64,000 bases of DNA from Epiperipatus broadwayi (GCA_028023455.1 JAQFVV010000185.1:2123239-2187238); one strand, 5' to 3'; shown: positions 1 through 11,915, counted from the first letter of the stretch. Numbers and translations are program-made. Notes: generated by a model not told the origin, from the letters alone.

Positions 1-372
1 AATAATAAATGATCTTATTATAAAATGTTAAATATTTAGATATATGGGCTGCAGAAAGGAGTTTTCTATTATCTGAAAGGAGACCCTTTGATTCCTCTTG
101 GAGGCCTTAAAGGAACTGAGAAGGGCAAATTCCTACTGTCCACTCCATACGTTCCTGTCATTGCAGCTGTTATTACTATGTGATTATTCATGTAGTATAC
201 GAACATGGATGGGCTGCTCACTAACATGCATTAGCCAGTGTGGTGAGTTTATTGACTTTTTACCTCTGAGTTTAAGATCAAGAAACACCATGGTCTTTCT
301 TCTCAGTGCCTGATAAGGCAGAATGAATGTTTGTGTAAATGATAAATATTTTTCCAATACATATATACAATT

Positions 373-1371
373 ATGACAGACAAAAATAAAGCATGGCCCT
401 TATTCCCAGGAGGCTGTAAAGTCACCAACCAAGGCAGCGGTTGGTGGCCTAAGGCAGAGCCTGCTAAGAATCCCCTGATTGCGGACCCAGGCTGTCATTT
501 GATGACGACTTTTTATTTAGGTGCTTACAACTGCAGATCACTTTCAAGTGAAGGAAGATTGCAAGAATTAGAAGAAAAGCTGTCTTATATTAAATGGGAC
601 ATTATTGGACTTTGTGAAGTTAGAAGAAAAGGAGAAGAAACAATTGATTTAAAAAGTGGACATATAGTCTATTATAAAGGCACACATATTGGAAATACAA
701 GTGGAGTAGGATTCATTATAAATAAAAAGTGGAAGAACAATATTGTGGAGATTGATGGTGTATCGAACAGAGTGGCAAGATTAGTTATACAACTTAATAG
801 CAGATACCAAATGCAGATAATTCAGGTTTATGCCCCAACAAGTTCTCATAGTGATGAAGTAGTAGAAGATTTTTATATGGATGTACAAAAGGCTTTTGAT
901 CAGAGTAAACAACATTTTAAAATTGTTATGGGAGACTTTAATGCTAGAATTGGTAGACAAATGAAAGATGAAATTGCTGTAGGTAATTTTGGTTATGGTA
1001 ATAGAAATGAGAGAGGACATAGACTTGTGGAGTTTGCAGAAAAAGAAAAACTTTATATTATGAATTATTTTTTTGAGAAATATGTTAAAAGGAAATGGAC
1101 ATGGAAGCATCCAAATGAAGGTACAGCAGAATTGGATTATATTTTGACTAACAGAAAATACATATTTCAAGATTGTAATGTTGTTAACAAATTTAACACA
1201 GGAAGTGATCATCGATTAGTAAGGTGTAAGTTATGTGTTAATGTAAAACTAGAGAGACAACATTTATTAAGAAAAACAATATTTACAGGTGATATTCCTA
1301 ATCTTCAGAAACATTCTAATGAATTTAAGTTAGAACTTACAAATAGGTTTCAAGTGTTAGGGAGATTTTGA
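373..1371 (+). CDS. RTE LINE endonuclease part (APE/exonuclease-phosphatase fold)
   Basis: This is a 332-residue reading frame for the nicking endonuclease that cuts target DNA to prime reverse transcription. The APE landmarks are in order: YNCRSL (~52), GLCEVRR with the catalytic Glu (~79), GVGFIINKKW (~115), IQVYAPTS (~150), GDFNARIG with the Asp-Asn pair (~187) and GSDHRLV with the catalytic His (~278). All expected active-site residues appear intact. The true domain starts near the Met at ~500; the preceding ~44 residues resemble translated leader but are also recognisable in the second copy. The frame ends early because of a frameshift near 1363, and the linker to the RT continues in another frame. 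Confidence 0.85.
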   Translation: MTDKNKAWPLFPGGCKVTNQGSGWWPKAEPAKNPLIADPGCHLMTTFYLGAYNCRSLSSEGRLQELEEKLSYIKWDIIGLCEVRRKGEETIDLKSGHIVYYKGTHIGNTSGVGFIINKKWKNNIVEIDGVSNRVARLVIQLNSRYQMQIIQVYAPTSSHSDEVVEDFYMDVQKAFDQSKQHFKIVMGDFNARIGRQMKDEIAVGNFGYGNRNERGHRLVEFAEKEKLYIMNYFFEKYVKRKWTWKHPNEGTAELDYILTNRKYIFQDCNVVNKFNTGSDHRLVRCKLCVNVKLERQHLLRKTIFTGDIPNLQKHSNEFKLELTNRFQVLGRF

Positions 1372-1463
1372 ACATGATTCAGATTTGAATAAAATTAATA
1401 TGAAAATAACTAATACACTTTTAAAAACTGCAACAAACATAGCTGGTAGAAAAAAAGCAGCAA

Positions 1464-3215
1464 TTGACTAATAAAATTTCTACTGAGACTAGAGAATTTA
1501 TGAAGAAAAGAAGGAATATGAAGATATACAAAAATGATGTATTAAAAAGAATTGAATATCTCGAATTTTGTAAAATGGTACAGAAAAGAGTTGAAAATGA
1601 TATAAGAAAGTATAACTGTGAAATAGCAAGGAAAGCTGTAGAAGAAAATAAAAGTCTCAAAAATGTTAAACAACATTTTGGTATTGGTAGGAAATTTATA
1701 TCTGCAATAAGAAAAAAAGATGGAATTATTACTAAAAAGAGAGATGACATCATGAAATTGGTAGAAGATTTTTATCAAGAATTATATAGTAATAAAGAAC
1801 AAGTACCTCCTATATCTATTACATCTTCCGAATTGCCCAGAATTTTAAATGAAGAAGTGAGACATGCAATTAAGTGTATGAAGAAAGGAAAGGCTCCAGA
1901 AAATGATGGAATTATAATTGATATATTAAAAGAAGCAGGTGAAGAAATAGAAACAATTTTAGCAAAGTTATATACCAAATGTCTAAATGATAAAGATGTA
2001 CCGGAAGATTGGAAGAATGCAGTTATAATATTAATATTTAAAAAAGGTGATAAAGAAGATATTAGAAATTTCAGACCTATCAGCCTTTTATCAGTTTTAT
2101 ATAAAATATTTACCAAGATAATTATAACTTGTCTACAGAGAACTTTGGATTTCCACCAACCAAGAGAACAAGCTGGATTTAAAAGTGGTTTTAGTACAAT
2201 AGATCATATCCAGGTATTGAGAGAAGTCATAGAAAGCACAAACGAATATGAGTTATCATTATGTTTTGGATTTGTAGATTATGAAAAGGAATTCAATTCT
2301 ATACACATTTCTTCAGTGATTAAAGCATTGGATCATCAAGGTATAGATCCAGGATATTGTCATATCTTAAAGAATATTTATAAAAATGCAACAGCAACAA
2401 TTAGATTACATAATGATACTGGAAAAATCAACATTGAGAAAGGTGTAAGACAAGGTGATTCCATATCTCCAAAACTCTTTACAGCAGTGCTGCAAGAAGT
2501 ATTTTGTGGATTAAAATGGGAAACTAAAGGAGTGAGAGTAAATGGAGAGTATTTAAGTCATTTAGATTTCGCAGATGATGTAGTTGTTTTTGCAAATAAT
2601 GCTTCAGAGCTGCAGGAAATGTTGCAGGAGTTAGCAGATGAAAGTAGAAAAGTAGAACTATATGTTAAAAAGTCTAAAGTAATGTTTAATCGATTTGCCC
2701 AAAATATGAAAATAAAGATTGATTATGAAAAATTAGAAGAAATTAACAGTTACAAATACCTTGGTCAGATTATTAATACAGATGGAAACATAATGGAGGA
2801 AATTAATCATAGAATTAAACTTGGTTGGAGTGCTTTTGGTAGAAATTACTTGATATTAAAAGGAAAAAAAAAACCTATGTGTTTGAAAAGGATGTTTTTT
2901 AACAAATGTGTTTTACCAGTTTTTATTTATGGATCTGAGACTTGGACACTTAATAGAAGAGTAATACAAAGACGTCAGACCACTCAAAGGAGTATGGAGA
3001 GATATATGTTGGGAGTAACAAGAAGAGATCGAAAACGCAATGTATGGGTAAGACAACAAACAGGTGTTACTGACCTTATTGAAAAAAATAAAAGATTGAA
3101 ATGGAGTTGGGCTGGACATATTGCTAGAAGAGATTATAATAGATGGACAATTGAAATTTCAAACTGGATTCCAAGAGATTGTAAAAGACCCATAAAGAGA
3201 CCACATGTGAGATAG
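1464..3215 (+). CDS. RTE LINE reverse transcriptase and C-terminal domain
   Basis: This 583-residue frame is the polymerase half of the element. Visible RT motifs are FRPISLLSVLYKIF (~203), AGFKSGFSTIDHIQ (~236), FVDYEKEFNSI with the first catalytic Asp (~272), GVRQGDSISPKLF (~326) and DFADDVVVF with the catalytic Asp pair (~368). The C-terminal SETWTLNRR and KRLKWSWAGHIARRD patterns are characteristic of RTE-type proteins. The listed start is a TTG only because a frameshift just upstream detaches the frame; it is not a real initiation site. A TAG at 3213-3215 cuts off the last ~35 residues, whose frame can be followed to about 3325 with another stop. Confidence 0.85.
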   Translation: MTNKISTETREFMKKRRNMKIYKNDVLKRIEYLEFCKMVQKRVENDIRKYNCEIARKAVEENKSLKNVKQHFGIGRKFISAIRKKDGIITKKRDDIMKLVEDFYQELYSNKEQVPPISITSSELPRILNEEVRHAIKCMKKGKAPENDGIIIDILKEAGEEIETILAKLYTKCLNDKDVPEDWKNAVIILIFKKGDKEDIRNFRPISLLSVLYKIFTKIIITCLQRTLDFHQPREQAGFKSGFSTIDHIQVLREVIESTNEYELSLCFGFVDYEKEFNSIHISSVIKALDHQGIDPGYCHILKNIYKNATATIRLHNDTGKINIEKGVRQGDSISPKLFTAVLQEVFCGLKWETKGVRVNGEYLSHLDFADDVVVFANNASELQEMLQELADESRKVELYVKKSKVMFNRFAQNMKIKIDYEKLEEINSYKYLGQIINTDGNIMEEINHRIKLGWSAFGRNYLILKGKKKPMCLKRMFFNKCVLPVFIYGSETWTLNRRVIQRRQTTQRSMERYMLGVTRRDRKRNVWVRQQTGVTDLIEKNKRLKWSWAGHIARRDYNRWTIEISNWIPRDCKRPIKRPHVR

Positions 3216-3316
3216 CTGGATGAAATAAGAAAATGTGCAGGGGTGTTGTGGAGAAGAGAAGCTAAAGATAGGAGAAGATAAATTAAACTTGGAGAAACCT
3301 TCATCCTGCAGTGGAT

Positions 3317-3343
3317 TGATAATGGTTGATGATGATGATGATT
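3317..3343 (+). repeat. (TGA)n 3' tail of the RTE element
   Basis: A short TGA/GAT trimer run directly follows the end of RT homology. RTE elements end in such simple repeats rather than poly(A), so this marks the 3' end of the insertion. The decayed copy has a related end near 11897-11915. Confidence 0.7.
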
Positions 3344-4915
3344 TAGATAATTTGAATTTAGAAGTTTGAATTATATAAAATATTTTATGATTGAACATTA
3401 TTGTTGTATTATAAAATAAACAAAGGAATTGAAGGCACTTTACAGTGATAGCAATGCTAAAATAATATCATTTTATGCACTTTGAGATGTAGTTTTATTT
3501 TATAGATACTCAGATCATTGTAGTTTTTGCATAAGCAGATGTTGGTAAAAATAATTCTTGATAGAATATTTATTTATCTATTTAAATTATAAATAAATTT
3601 ATATATTTTGAAGTAGACATTATAACATAAAAAATATAACAAATTGATCACCAGTAAAACATGCATTTTAGAAATAAGTATAGGTAATGTTTTGCATGCA
3701 GTATGGCAATTGTCATGAAAAAAAAATCTGTTATTATGGATAAAGTTGACATCTAATTATTTAGTTAAGGCTACTTTAAAATGTTTGAAGTAATTTATTA
3801 AATATATTTTTTGAAAGTGCAGAATTCATTAACATTGAAAGTTTGTATTACTGGCCTACTCATTGAAAGTATCCATTTTATTTTTGTGATAATAAGTAAA
3901 GTAAGTAAAAATACTGATTTTATTCTTTACAAATGATTTTAAAATGTCAGAAAGATGATATTGCTTTATTTGAATAATAACAAATATTTTTGGGATGTGA
4001 TTCTTCAATCATAAATATTTGGAAGTCTATTTATTTAAGTAATGACATTTTCTATGGTATTAATTAAGTTAAATTGTTTGCTCATCTGTGTTACTACTAT
4101 AAATGATAGCAATCAACATGACATTTGCATACTTTCTGATGCAATGCACGTCTTTTCATTTATATTGTCTCAAATTTTATCTAGATAATTCATATAGTCT
4201 ATGGATAAAATTGAAGCAATTGTAAGATTACAAATAATAATAGAATTAATATTTTTTTCTTAGTCTTTTAAACCTATGATACATTTCCACTGAAATTAAA
4301 TTTATAATTTTTAATTTATCAAATAGCCTTAGCAGAATGGATACCACAATAAATTTGTACTTTTATGACATTCTGCATATGTTTTTATCCAAAATTACTT
4401 TTGTCATAATTGAAAAATATGACTAAGTATATAAGACTTATAGATGATATTGCATGCAAAAAAAAAGGTTTCTTCCATACTCTTAAATAATATACAACTT
4501 ACACAACTTTTGAATTATTTTTTTGTTGAGCTTTTTTTGGACAAAAATAAATTGAACAGTGGATGATAAAACAATGCAAACTTTTACATTTTAAACTAAA
4601 ATATGAAACTCAGTTAGGTTAATAAATCCAATTGGAAAAAATGCTATATTTCAATATTTTTTTAAAGAGGTTTATTATCAATACTAAAAATAGCAAGTGG
4701 ATTTTCTTAAAAAAAATAAAAAACTTTCAACATTTATTATTTTGAATTTCTGAAAATAAATATACAGACAAGTAATAATTATGTATTATTATTATTCATA
4801 TACATTTTCAATATCATGTAGATGAATATTTTAAATACAAAAGATATTTAAAATAATACTAGAAAAGCGAATCAGAACTATTATTAGCAGCAACAGATCA
4901 AAAAGATATGACCCT
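3344..4915. other. AT-rich sequence without recognisable gene
   Basis: About 1.6 kb of AT-rich DNA with short A and T runs. I see no long reading frame, known repeat or hairpin in it. Confidence 0.6.
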
Positions 4916-4924
4916 TAAAATTAC

Positions 4925-5010
4925 AATATATATATATATATTGAACCGTGTTCGATATATATATATATATATATATAACATTATATATATATATATATAT
5001 ATATATATAA
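4925..5010. repeat. (TA)n tracts flanking the Penelope-like inverted pair
   Basis: Three TA tracts are separated by a short spacer and an AACATT interruption. They lie immediately left of the Penelope-like left arm. Other TA tracts in this window also lie next to inserted elements. Confidence 0.9.
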
Positions 5011-5037
5011 TGTTTTCACAGTTATATGATGTAGTTA

Positions 5038-5927
5038 AAACAATATTTTTGGGTATGAACCATGTATTATTTTGCATTACAATCCGATATTTCGACGGAC
5101 TTGCAACTATCATTATCAAGGTTAACTTTTGAAAGAACAATCATTAGATCTTAAAGAATAATGTGACTCAGTGTGAGATGAGAAGTGAGATTCAACTGGA
5201 AGTAGTTCAGCGTTCACAATATGAGGCTTATCAAAATGTTTATTTCCCTCAGTTTTTTCACTTATTAATTTCAAGTTAATATTAAATAAAATGATATGTT
5301 TCCACATAGCTGGAATTCATTGTGCTTCATCAGCACTATTTAAACCAGTAGGTCTCTTTAATATTTCACTTGAGTCTCTCGTGGTTCTTAAATCATATCT
5401 TTCCAAATTAGCAAGTATTTTTGTATTGTCAAAATCAGATTTGTGACCAATTTCTAAAAAATGGAAAGTAAAAACTGATGTGCTAATTTTTTAATTAAAA
5501 TCAGTTTTATGTTCCTTAATTCTGACATTTATTCATCTATTACAATGACTCACATAACTTCTTGAGCACTGCAAACATGGGATTTCATAAACTCCTTATG
5601 TTCCAAAAATATTCTGTCTTTAGGTTTATATAAAAAAATCACCATTTTTTTTGCCAGTAGAAAATGTAGTCTTTATATTAAAACAACATAGACTTCTACT
5701 GATTTTATCAGTAACCCCTTTAATGTAAGGTAAAATTACTCTATTAAAAGAGGAATTGCCAATTCTTTTCTCTTTTTTCTTTTTTGTATTAATGTTATGT
5801 AAATCCTTACATATGATGTTTTTATTATAATTATTAGAAAGTAAAATATTTTTGTAAGTTCCATTTCTTGAGTAAGATGTTCTTTATCAGATAAATTATA
5901 AACTCTACTCAAAAGATTTTTTGCAAG
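5038..5927 (-). pseudogene. Penelope-like element 3' half, left (inverted) arm
   Basis: Read on the minus strand this is a near mirror copy of 6033-6925: it holds the end of a Penelope-type RT, the GIY-YIG endonuclease remnant and the 3' non-coding part. It ends at 5917-5927, where the coding copy on the right begins. It carries independent stops and small indels relative to the right arm, so it is not functional. Penelope-like elements are known for complex insertions with inverted partial copies. A hammerhead-like remnant may lie at 5085-5128 on the minus strand (see findings). Confidence 0.75.
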
Positions 5928-5931
5928 GAAA

Positions 5932-6925
5932 TGTGATAAAACATTATCAATGTCAGTTTACAGAAAATCCACCCATGCAAACAGATATCTTGATTTTAAT
6001 TCTCATCATTATCCTGCACAAATTTTTTCTGTAGCAAAAAATCTTTTGAGTAGAGCTTATAATTTTTCTGATAAAGAGCATCTTACTCAAGAAATAGAAC
6101 TTACAAAAATAGTATACTTTCTAATAATTATAATAAAAACATTATATGTAAGACTTTACATAACATTAATACTAAAAAGAAAAAAAAAGGATAGAATTGA
6201 CAATTCCTCTTTTAATAGAGTAATTTTGCCTTATATTAAAGGGGTTACTGATAAAATCAGTAGAAGACTATCTTGTTTTAATATAAACACTATTTTTTCT
6301 ACTGGCAAAAAAAAATGGTGATTTTTTTATATAAACCTAAAGACAGAATATTTTTGGAACATCAAGGACTTTATAAAATTCCATGTTTCAGTGCTCAAGA
6401 AGCTATGTGGGTCATTGTAATAGATGATTAAATGTCAGAACTAAAGAACATAGAAATGCTTTTAATCGTAAAATTAACACATCAGTTTTAACTTCCCATT
6501 TTTTTAGAAATTGGTCACAAACCTGATTTTTATAATACAAAAATACTTGCTAATTTGGAAAGATATAATTTAAGAACCATGAGAGAGTCAATTGAAATAT
6601 TAACTAGACCTTCTGGTTTAAATAGGGCTGATGAAGCACAACATATTCCAGCTATGTGGAAACCTATCACTTTATCTAATATTAACTTGAAATTAATAGG
6701 TTAAAAAACTGAGAGAAATAAACATTTTGATAAGCCTCATATTGTGAATGCTGAACTACTTCAATTTGAATCTCACTTCTCATCTTGCACTGAGTCATGT
6801 TATTCTTTGAGATGTAACAATTGTTCTTTCAAAATTTAACCTTGATAATGGTGGTTGCTAGTCCATCAAAATATTGTATTGTAATGCAAAATAATACACG
6901 GTCCATACCCAAAAATAGTGTTTCA
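5932..6925 (+). pseudogene. Penelope-like element RT C-terminus and GIY-YIG endonuclease, right arm
   Basis: The frame from 5950 opens with SVYRKSTHANRYLDFNSHH, the signature found after the RT core of Penelope-like elements (usual form VYRKPTHTDRYLxxxSHH). It continues through a VILPYIKGVTDKISRRL segment (~6220-6270), also typical of the family. Past a stop at 6321, further frames hold the GIY-YIG-domain remnant: LYKIPC (~6370), GHKPDF (~6515), and a RESIEILTRPSGLNRADE block ending in IPAMWKP (~6580-6665). The upstream RT core is absent, so this is 5' truncated. Several stops and frameshifts make it a pseudogene. Roughly the last 890 bp mirror the left arm. Confidence 0.8.
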
Positions 6926-7254
6926 TATATACATAATTATAAAATTAAAAACAAGTTTTATGATGGCTATACAACAAATATGTAAATTACTTACTTGTTC
7001 AAATCATTGACATTCTGATTCAGACTTGTTACTGCAAATCTTATGATAATTTTTTTTCATTTACACAAAATGTATATATTTGAATCATTTTTAATTTAAA
7101 AAAATAATAATCTGGCAAAGAAAGGAAAGTGAGTCTGCCATATTAAGCTAAAAATAGCCAATAATTTTTGCTAGCCAGTTAAAACAATTTACTCTAGAAC
7201 TTACATTTATATGTAGATTCTATGTGCTACTGATAATATTGAGAGATATTATCT
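6926..7254. other. AT-rich spacer without recognisable gene
   Basis: Short AT-rich spacer between the Penelope-like pair and the older RTE copy. I see no gene or structured repeat. Confidence 0.5.
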
Positions 7255-8078
7255 AATCATAGTTTCAGGAAGAAATTTGCTGTTAACTGAGAGGAGGTCC
7301 TATGATTAATTTTTGAGGTCTTAAAAGAACAATGTAGAGCAAATTGCTAATGTCCACTCTAAATAAACATGGATGGGATACTCATCAACATGCATTACCC
7401 AGCATGTTGAGCTTATTGACATTTTATCTTTGAATTAAAAATAAATAAAAAAAACATGATATTTTTTCTTCTCATTTATCTTAATAAAATATCAGTTGAA
7501 TTTCCTTAAACTGTGGGATAAATATTATGTTGGAATGTAGATACTTATAGTCATGATAGACAAAACTAATTTATGGGCCACATTTCCAGTAAGGTCTAAA
7601 GTTTCCAAAAAAAAAGGAATGTTTGGTTGTTGAATATGGATAGTATTAACACTTCTGATTATAGATCTAAGGTATCATTTGATGATGACTTTTCAATTAA
7701 GTAGCTACAATTGCAGGTTACTTTCAAGTAAATGAAGTTTGCATAAAATGAAAGAAGACTTGGTTAATATTAAAAATAACATTGTAAGCATATGTAAAAT
7801 TATAACTAAATGTGAAAAGACAATTTATTTAAAAAATAACTTGTAATTTATGACAAAATCACATATATTGGAAGTACAAGTAGAGTGAGACTCATTATAA
7901 AAAAGTGAAAGAACAACATTGTGAAGACAGATGATATAATATACAGAGTTGTAAATTAATTATTCAACTTAGTAGAAGATAATAAATGCATATAATTGAG
8001 GTTTGTTCCCAACAAGTTCTCATTTGACTGAAGAAATAGAGGATTTTATATTGTACCAAGATCGTAGTTGGTACATAA
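7255..8078 (+). pseudogene. Old RTE LINE copy, 5' part (leader and endonuclease N-terminus)
   Basis: Nucleotide similarity to ~70-880 of the first RTE element is easy to follow: the leader around 7296-7350, the region before the endonuclease Met (~7555-7690), and the block matching GVGFIINKK (~7870-7920). Many substitutions, indels and stops break the frame. Homology stops around 8070-8078 at a foreign insertion and resumes near 9626. Confidence 0.8.
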
Positions 8079-9625
8079 TAAGTTTATCTAAAAAAAATTT
8101 AGTAAAACATAAATCTTTCCTTCAAAGAAATAATATGTAAAAGGTAAGAATTTTTTTTTTTTATTGCAGTTAGTTTTCAAAAATGTGAATTTAAAAGTCA
8201 GAGTTTTGAAATAAAAGTTACAATTAATTAATTACAAGGGGAGAGGTTTTTTTTTTAGAAACTCAAACTAAAAGTTTTGAGTTTAAAAATATCTCTTTTT
8301 ATTTAAGCTAGAGAAAAATGTAATCTTAAAACTAGTATTGAGTCTAGATGAATTATATATGTGCTTAAATGATTAATATAAGTTTTTTAGTAAAATATAT
8401 ATGTGCGATGGTAAATATTGTATGTGTAATAAATATTAAAAAATAAATGAAAATCAAAATATAAAACAACAAGTTCAGTGGTGGCTACTAATTAAAAATA
8501 TAAAAATAACATGTTTGCATGGCTACTAATTAAACGATTGTCAAAAACACATAAGTAAGGATTATCAAAGGAATTTCAACAACAGTTATTGCTGGATGAT
8601 ATTAAAATAACAACACATTGTATATATAAATAGCCAAGTTTTTATCGGACATTTTAGTAGACTTAATTGCATCAGAGATAACAGCTCAGTCAATCAGTTC
8701 AGATAACAGTTCAGTTTATTGTGAATCAATCAAGAATGCAGCGTTAAAGCCATGAGAAACATGCAGTTGTCTCTATCCTGAAGTCTGGTAAAACAGCAAA
8801 ATCTTCCCATGAAAATAATGTCTGCATAACAGCGTGAAAAATCTCTGTCAGTATCTAATTGTCTCCAGTAATAATACCGATGAATAAGAAAGAAACCTCC
8901 TCAAGAAACTTCAAATCTAACTGGTTTCATTAGAAGCAGCAAACAGCAAGATGTATCCACATTCATAATCCTTGGTAAACATTTTCTTATTTTTATTTAT
9001 GCAAAAGCCATCACATTCATGTGAATCCTCCAAGAGTCAAGGATATGAACTCTATAGCACATAAAATGAATTATTAATTTGTGTGTTCTAAGTGTCAAAT
9101 ACTATTTAATGCTTTATTATTATATATGCGAGTGTATGAGTTAATATGTGCATGATCATTAGATAAATACCAGTGTTCTTTTTATTAAGATTTATAAAAT
9201 ATTTAAAATTAGTATATTAAGTGTTAATTAAATAAATTGTCTCTAAACTTAAACTTTATTTGTCGGTCAATTCTTTTCATCAATTCTTTTCACCACTAAT
9301 ATTGTATAATCTGTTAGTGATTACAAGTAGCTGAGCTAATCTATGGGTGTAACTAAGGCATTGAATTAGTGGCCATTGTTCAAAGTGCATTATTTATCTT
9401 CTGGATGAATAGCTGGCACCCGTGTTTATACAAAACAACAAAGTGCTTTGAACTTGGTATTGAATTTAACAGTCGAGAAGAAGTTATGTCCTGGAAATTT
9501 TACCCTAATTATATATTTTATAGCTATTGTTTGAACATAATACTCTCCGAGTATGTTATTCTCTGCCTAATAGTCCGGTGTTTCAAAACTCTCATATTCG
9601 AACCCAGTATAATATGAATATATTA
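8079..9625 (+). mobile_element. ~1.5-kb insertion inside the old RTE copy, LTR-like
   Basis: This interval interrupts continuous RTE homology, so it is a later insertion. It has no coding frame resembling a transposon protein. It contains a TATATAAATAG promoter-like box (8623-8633), a less AT-rich stretch after it (~8680-8960), and AATAAA-type signals with T-rich sequence around 9230-9290. This promoter-then-polyadenylation order suits a solo LTR on the plus strand. I could not define TG...CA ends or a target duplication, so another non-autonomous element is possible. Near its right end (~9595-9605) the minus strand reads GGGTTCGAATA, which resembles a Pol III B box. Confidence 0.4.
8623..8633 (+). 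promoter_or_regulatory. TATA-box-like sequence in the LTR-like insertion
   Basis: TATATAAATAG is a good match to a Pol II TATA box. About 30 bp downstream lies a candidate start region (TCGGACATT). In AT-rich DNA the match alone is weak; its position before the less AT-rich block makes it more credible. Confidence 0.35.
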
Positions 9626-11915
9626 AATGATTTTAATGGACCAAACAACATTTTAAAGTTGTTATGGAAGAGTTTAATGGTAGAATTGGTAAATAATTGA
9701 AAGAGGAAAATCCTGCTATTAATTTAATTATGATAAAAAATGAGAGAGGACACAAACTAGTACAATTATCAGAAACAGACAAACTATATGTTGTGAATAA
9801 TTTTTTGAGACAAATGTTAAAAAAAAATAACCATGGAAGCATACATATGAATATAAAGCAGAAATAGATTATATTTTGATTAACAGAAAATATATTTTAA
9901 GACTAATATGTTCCTAAGAGATTCAAGATTAGAAATGATCATCAATTAGTAACATGTAAAATATATAATACAACAACAAGATATGAAAACTGTTATGAAG
10001 CTACATACCAATAGTTAATATCCTTAATGTTTAGAACCAATTCAATGAATTTAAATTCACAAAATATTTCAAAATATTATCAGACTTTGAAGAGAGTTCA
10101 GATTTTTTTAAAATCTACAAAAAGGTAAATGATACACTATTATTAACTGCAAAAGATATATATGGTAACAAAAGAGCAGCAATTTGTCAGTATTATTTTA
10201 CTGAGACTGGACATACAAATCTATAAATAAAAGAAAGAATACATTTTGTAAAATGTTACAAAAAATAATAATAATATAAAAAATATAATTGTAAATTGAC
10301 AAAAAAAAAGCTGTAGTAAAGAATATCTCAAAATGTAAAACAATATATTGATATTGACATAAATGTTATTTCTGCAATAAAAAAGGAAGTATAGAACTAT
10401 TAGTAAAAAGAGACATAACATCGAGAAATGTTTAGATCAGATCTCTAAAGAATTATTTAGTGATAAAAAACAATAAAAAAAGTTTCTCATCGGGTAGTTT
10501 AAATTTTTGAAACACCTAAATTTTTAAATGAAAAAGTGAGAAATTCAATTAAAACTATGAAAAAGGAAAAAGTCCTGAAAATGACGGAATTGTCATTTAT
10601 TTTAGAAAAGCCAGTGAAAAAATAGATAAGTTGTTGGTAAAGTTGTATCCAAATGTCTAAATGCTAATGTTATATCAAATGATTGGCAGAATATAATAGT
10701 CATATTTTTAAAACAGACAATGAAGATTATTAAAAATTATAGACCAACATCAGGTTAATACAAAATTTTACCAAAATAATTACACTTCACCTACAGCACA
10801 TCTAGATTTTAACAACAGCAACAAAAAAAAAACAAATTGGAATGAAAAATTGTTTTAGCCATAGCAAATCATGTGCAAGTATTAAAAAAGTTATAAAATT
10901 TCAACGAATATGAGTCGCCATTATTGTTTTGGATTTGTAGATTACAAAAAGGCATTTAATTCTACAAGTATTTTTATGCTAATTAAAGCATTAAATCATC
11001 AAGACATAGACTAGAGATATTATCATATTCAGAAGCATATTTATTATTACATAATAACACTAAGAAGGTTAAAACTGAGAAGGGTGTACAATGAGGTCTA
11101 TAAAACTTTTTACAGCAATTTACAAAAAAAAAAGTGAATTAAAATGGGAAGATATAGGAGTAAAAATAAATGGATATTATTTAAGCAATCTTAATTTTAA
11201 GATGATGTAGTTGTATCTGCAAATAATACTGGAGAGCTACAGGAAATATTGCAAAAGTTATCAGATAAAAGAAAGAACTAAAAAAGAGTTAAATAAAATA
11301 AAATAAGACTCAATGTATTTTATCAGAAAAATAAAAAAAGATTGATAATGGTGAATTAAAAGAAAATAAGAACTACAAATACTTTGATCAGATTATTAAT
11401 TGAGTTGGACACATAATAGATGAAATTAATTATAGAATTCAACTTGGTTGGAGCAATTTTGGTCAAAATAACTTAATATTAAAAAAATATAAGGCTATTG
11501 TTTTAAAACAGGATTTATTATAAAGGTGCTTTACCAGTTCTTATTTATGAATCTGAGATCTGAACACTTAACAAATGAAAAATGCAGAGACTTTAGAAAA
11601 TTCAACAAAGTATGGGAAAATGTATATTAGGAATAATAAGAATAGATGAAAAATGAAATATATGGGTAAGAAAATGTCAATGAAAAAAAAGTAAGAGACT
11701 GAATTAAAGGTGGACTGTACACTGTAAGAAAAAAATAATAATTGATACATGATTGAAATTCTGAGATTCCAAGTAATTGGACTTTACTTGGAAATATCGT
11801 ACATGGAGAAGGGATATGTATTGTGGAGAATAGAGTCAAGGTATGGTAAAGACGAAATTGCATTTGGAAGTATCTAGATTCTACAATGAGTCAATACTGA
11901 GGATGATAAAATCAT
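9626..11915 (+). pseudogene. Old RTE LINE copy, 3' part (endonuclease end and RT)
   Basis: Homology to ~890-3340 of the first element resumes with the block matching the GDFNARIG region (~9640-9690). It runs through the FVDYEKEF equivalent (~10925-10960), the FADD equivalent (~11190-11210) and the SETWTLN equivalent (~11540-11570), ending with a degenerate trimer tail near 11897-11915. Frameshifts and stops are numerous and no long frame survives. It belongs with 7255-8078 as one insertion later split in two. Confidence 0.8.

Larger units (their letters stand above)
45..3341 (+). mobile_element. RTE-clade non-LTR retrotransposon, near full length
   Basis: The element has a ~0.3-kb leader, an APE-type endonuclease, a reverse transcriptase, and a short 3' end finishing in TGATGATGATGATGA-type trimers. 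A short 3' region ending in simple trimers is typical of the RTE clade. The left boundary is inferred from where similarity with the older copy near 7.26 kb starts. Coding runs in one direction but is broken by a frameshift near 1363, another near 1465, and an in-frame TAG at 3213-3215. I infer a single original polyprotein. Damage is light compared with the 7.3-11.9 kb copy, so this insertion is younger. Confidence 0.88.

Noticed and set aside
6620-6663. CTGATGA followed by GAAA in the right Penelope-like arm
   Set aside because: The CTGATGA encodes conserved endonuclease residues (…ADEA…) and no helix II, III or I of the right form can be drawn, so I treat it as coincidence.
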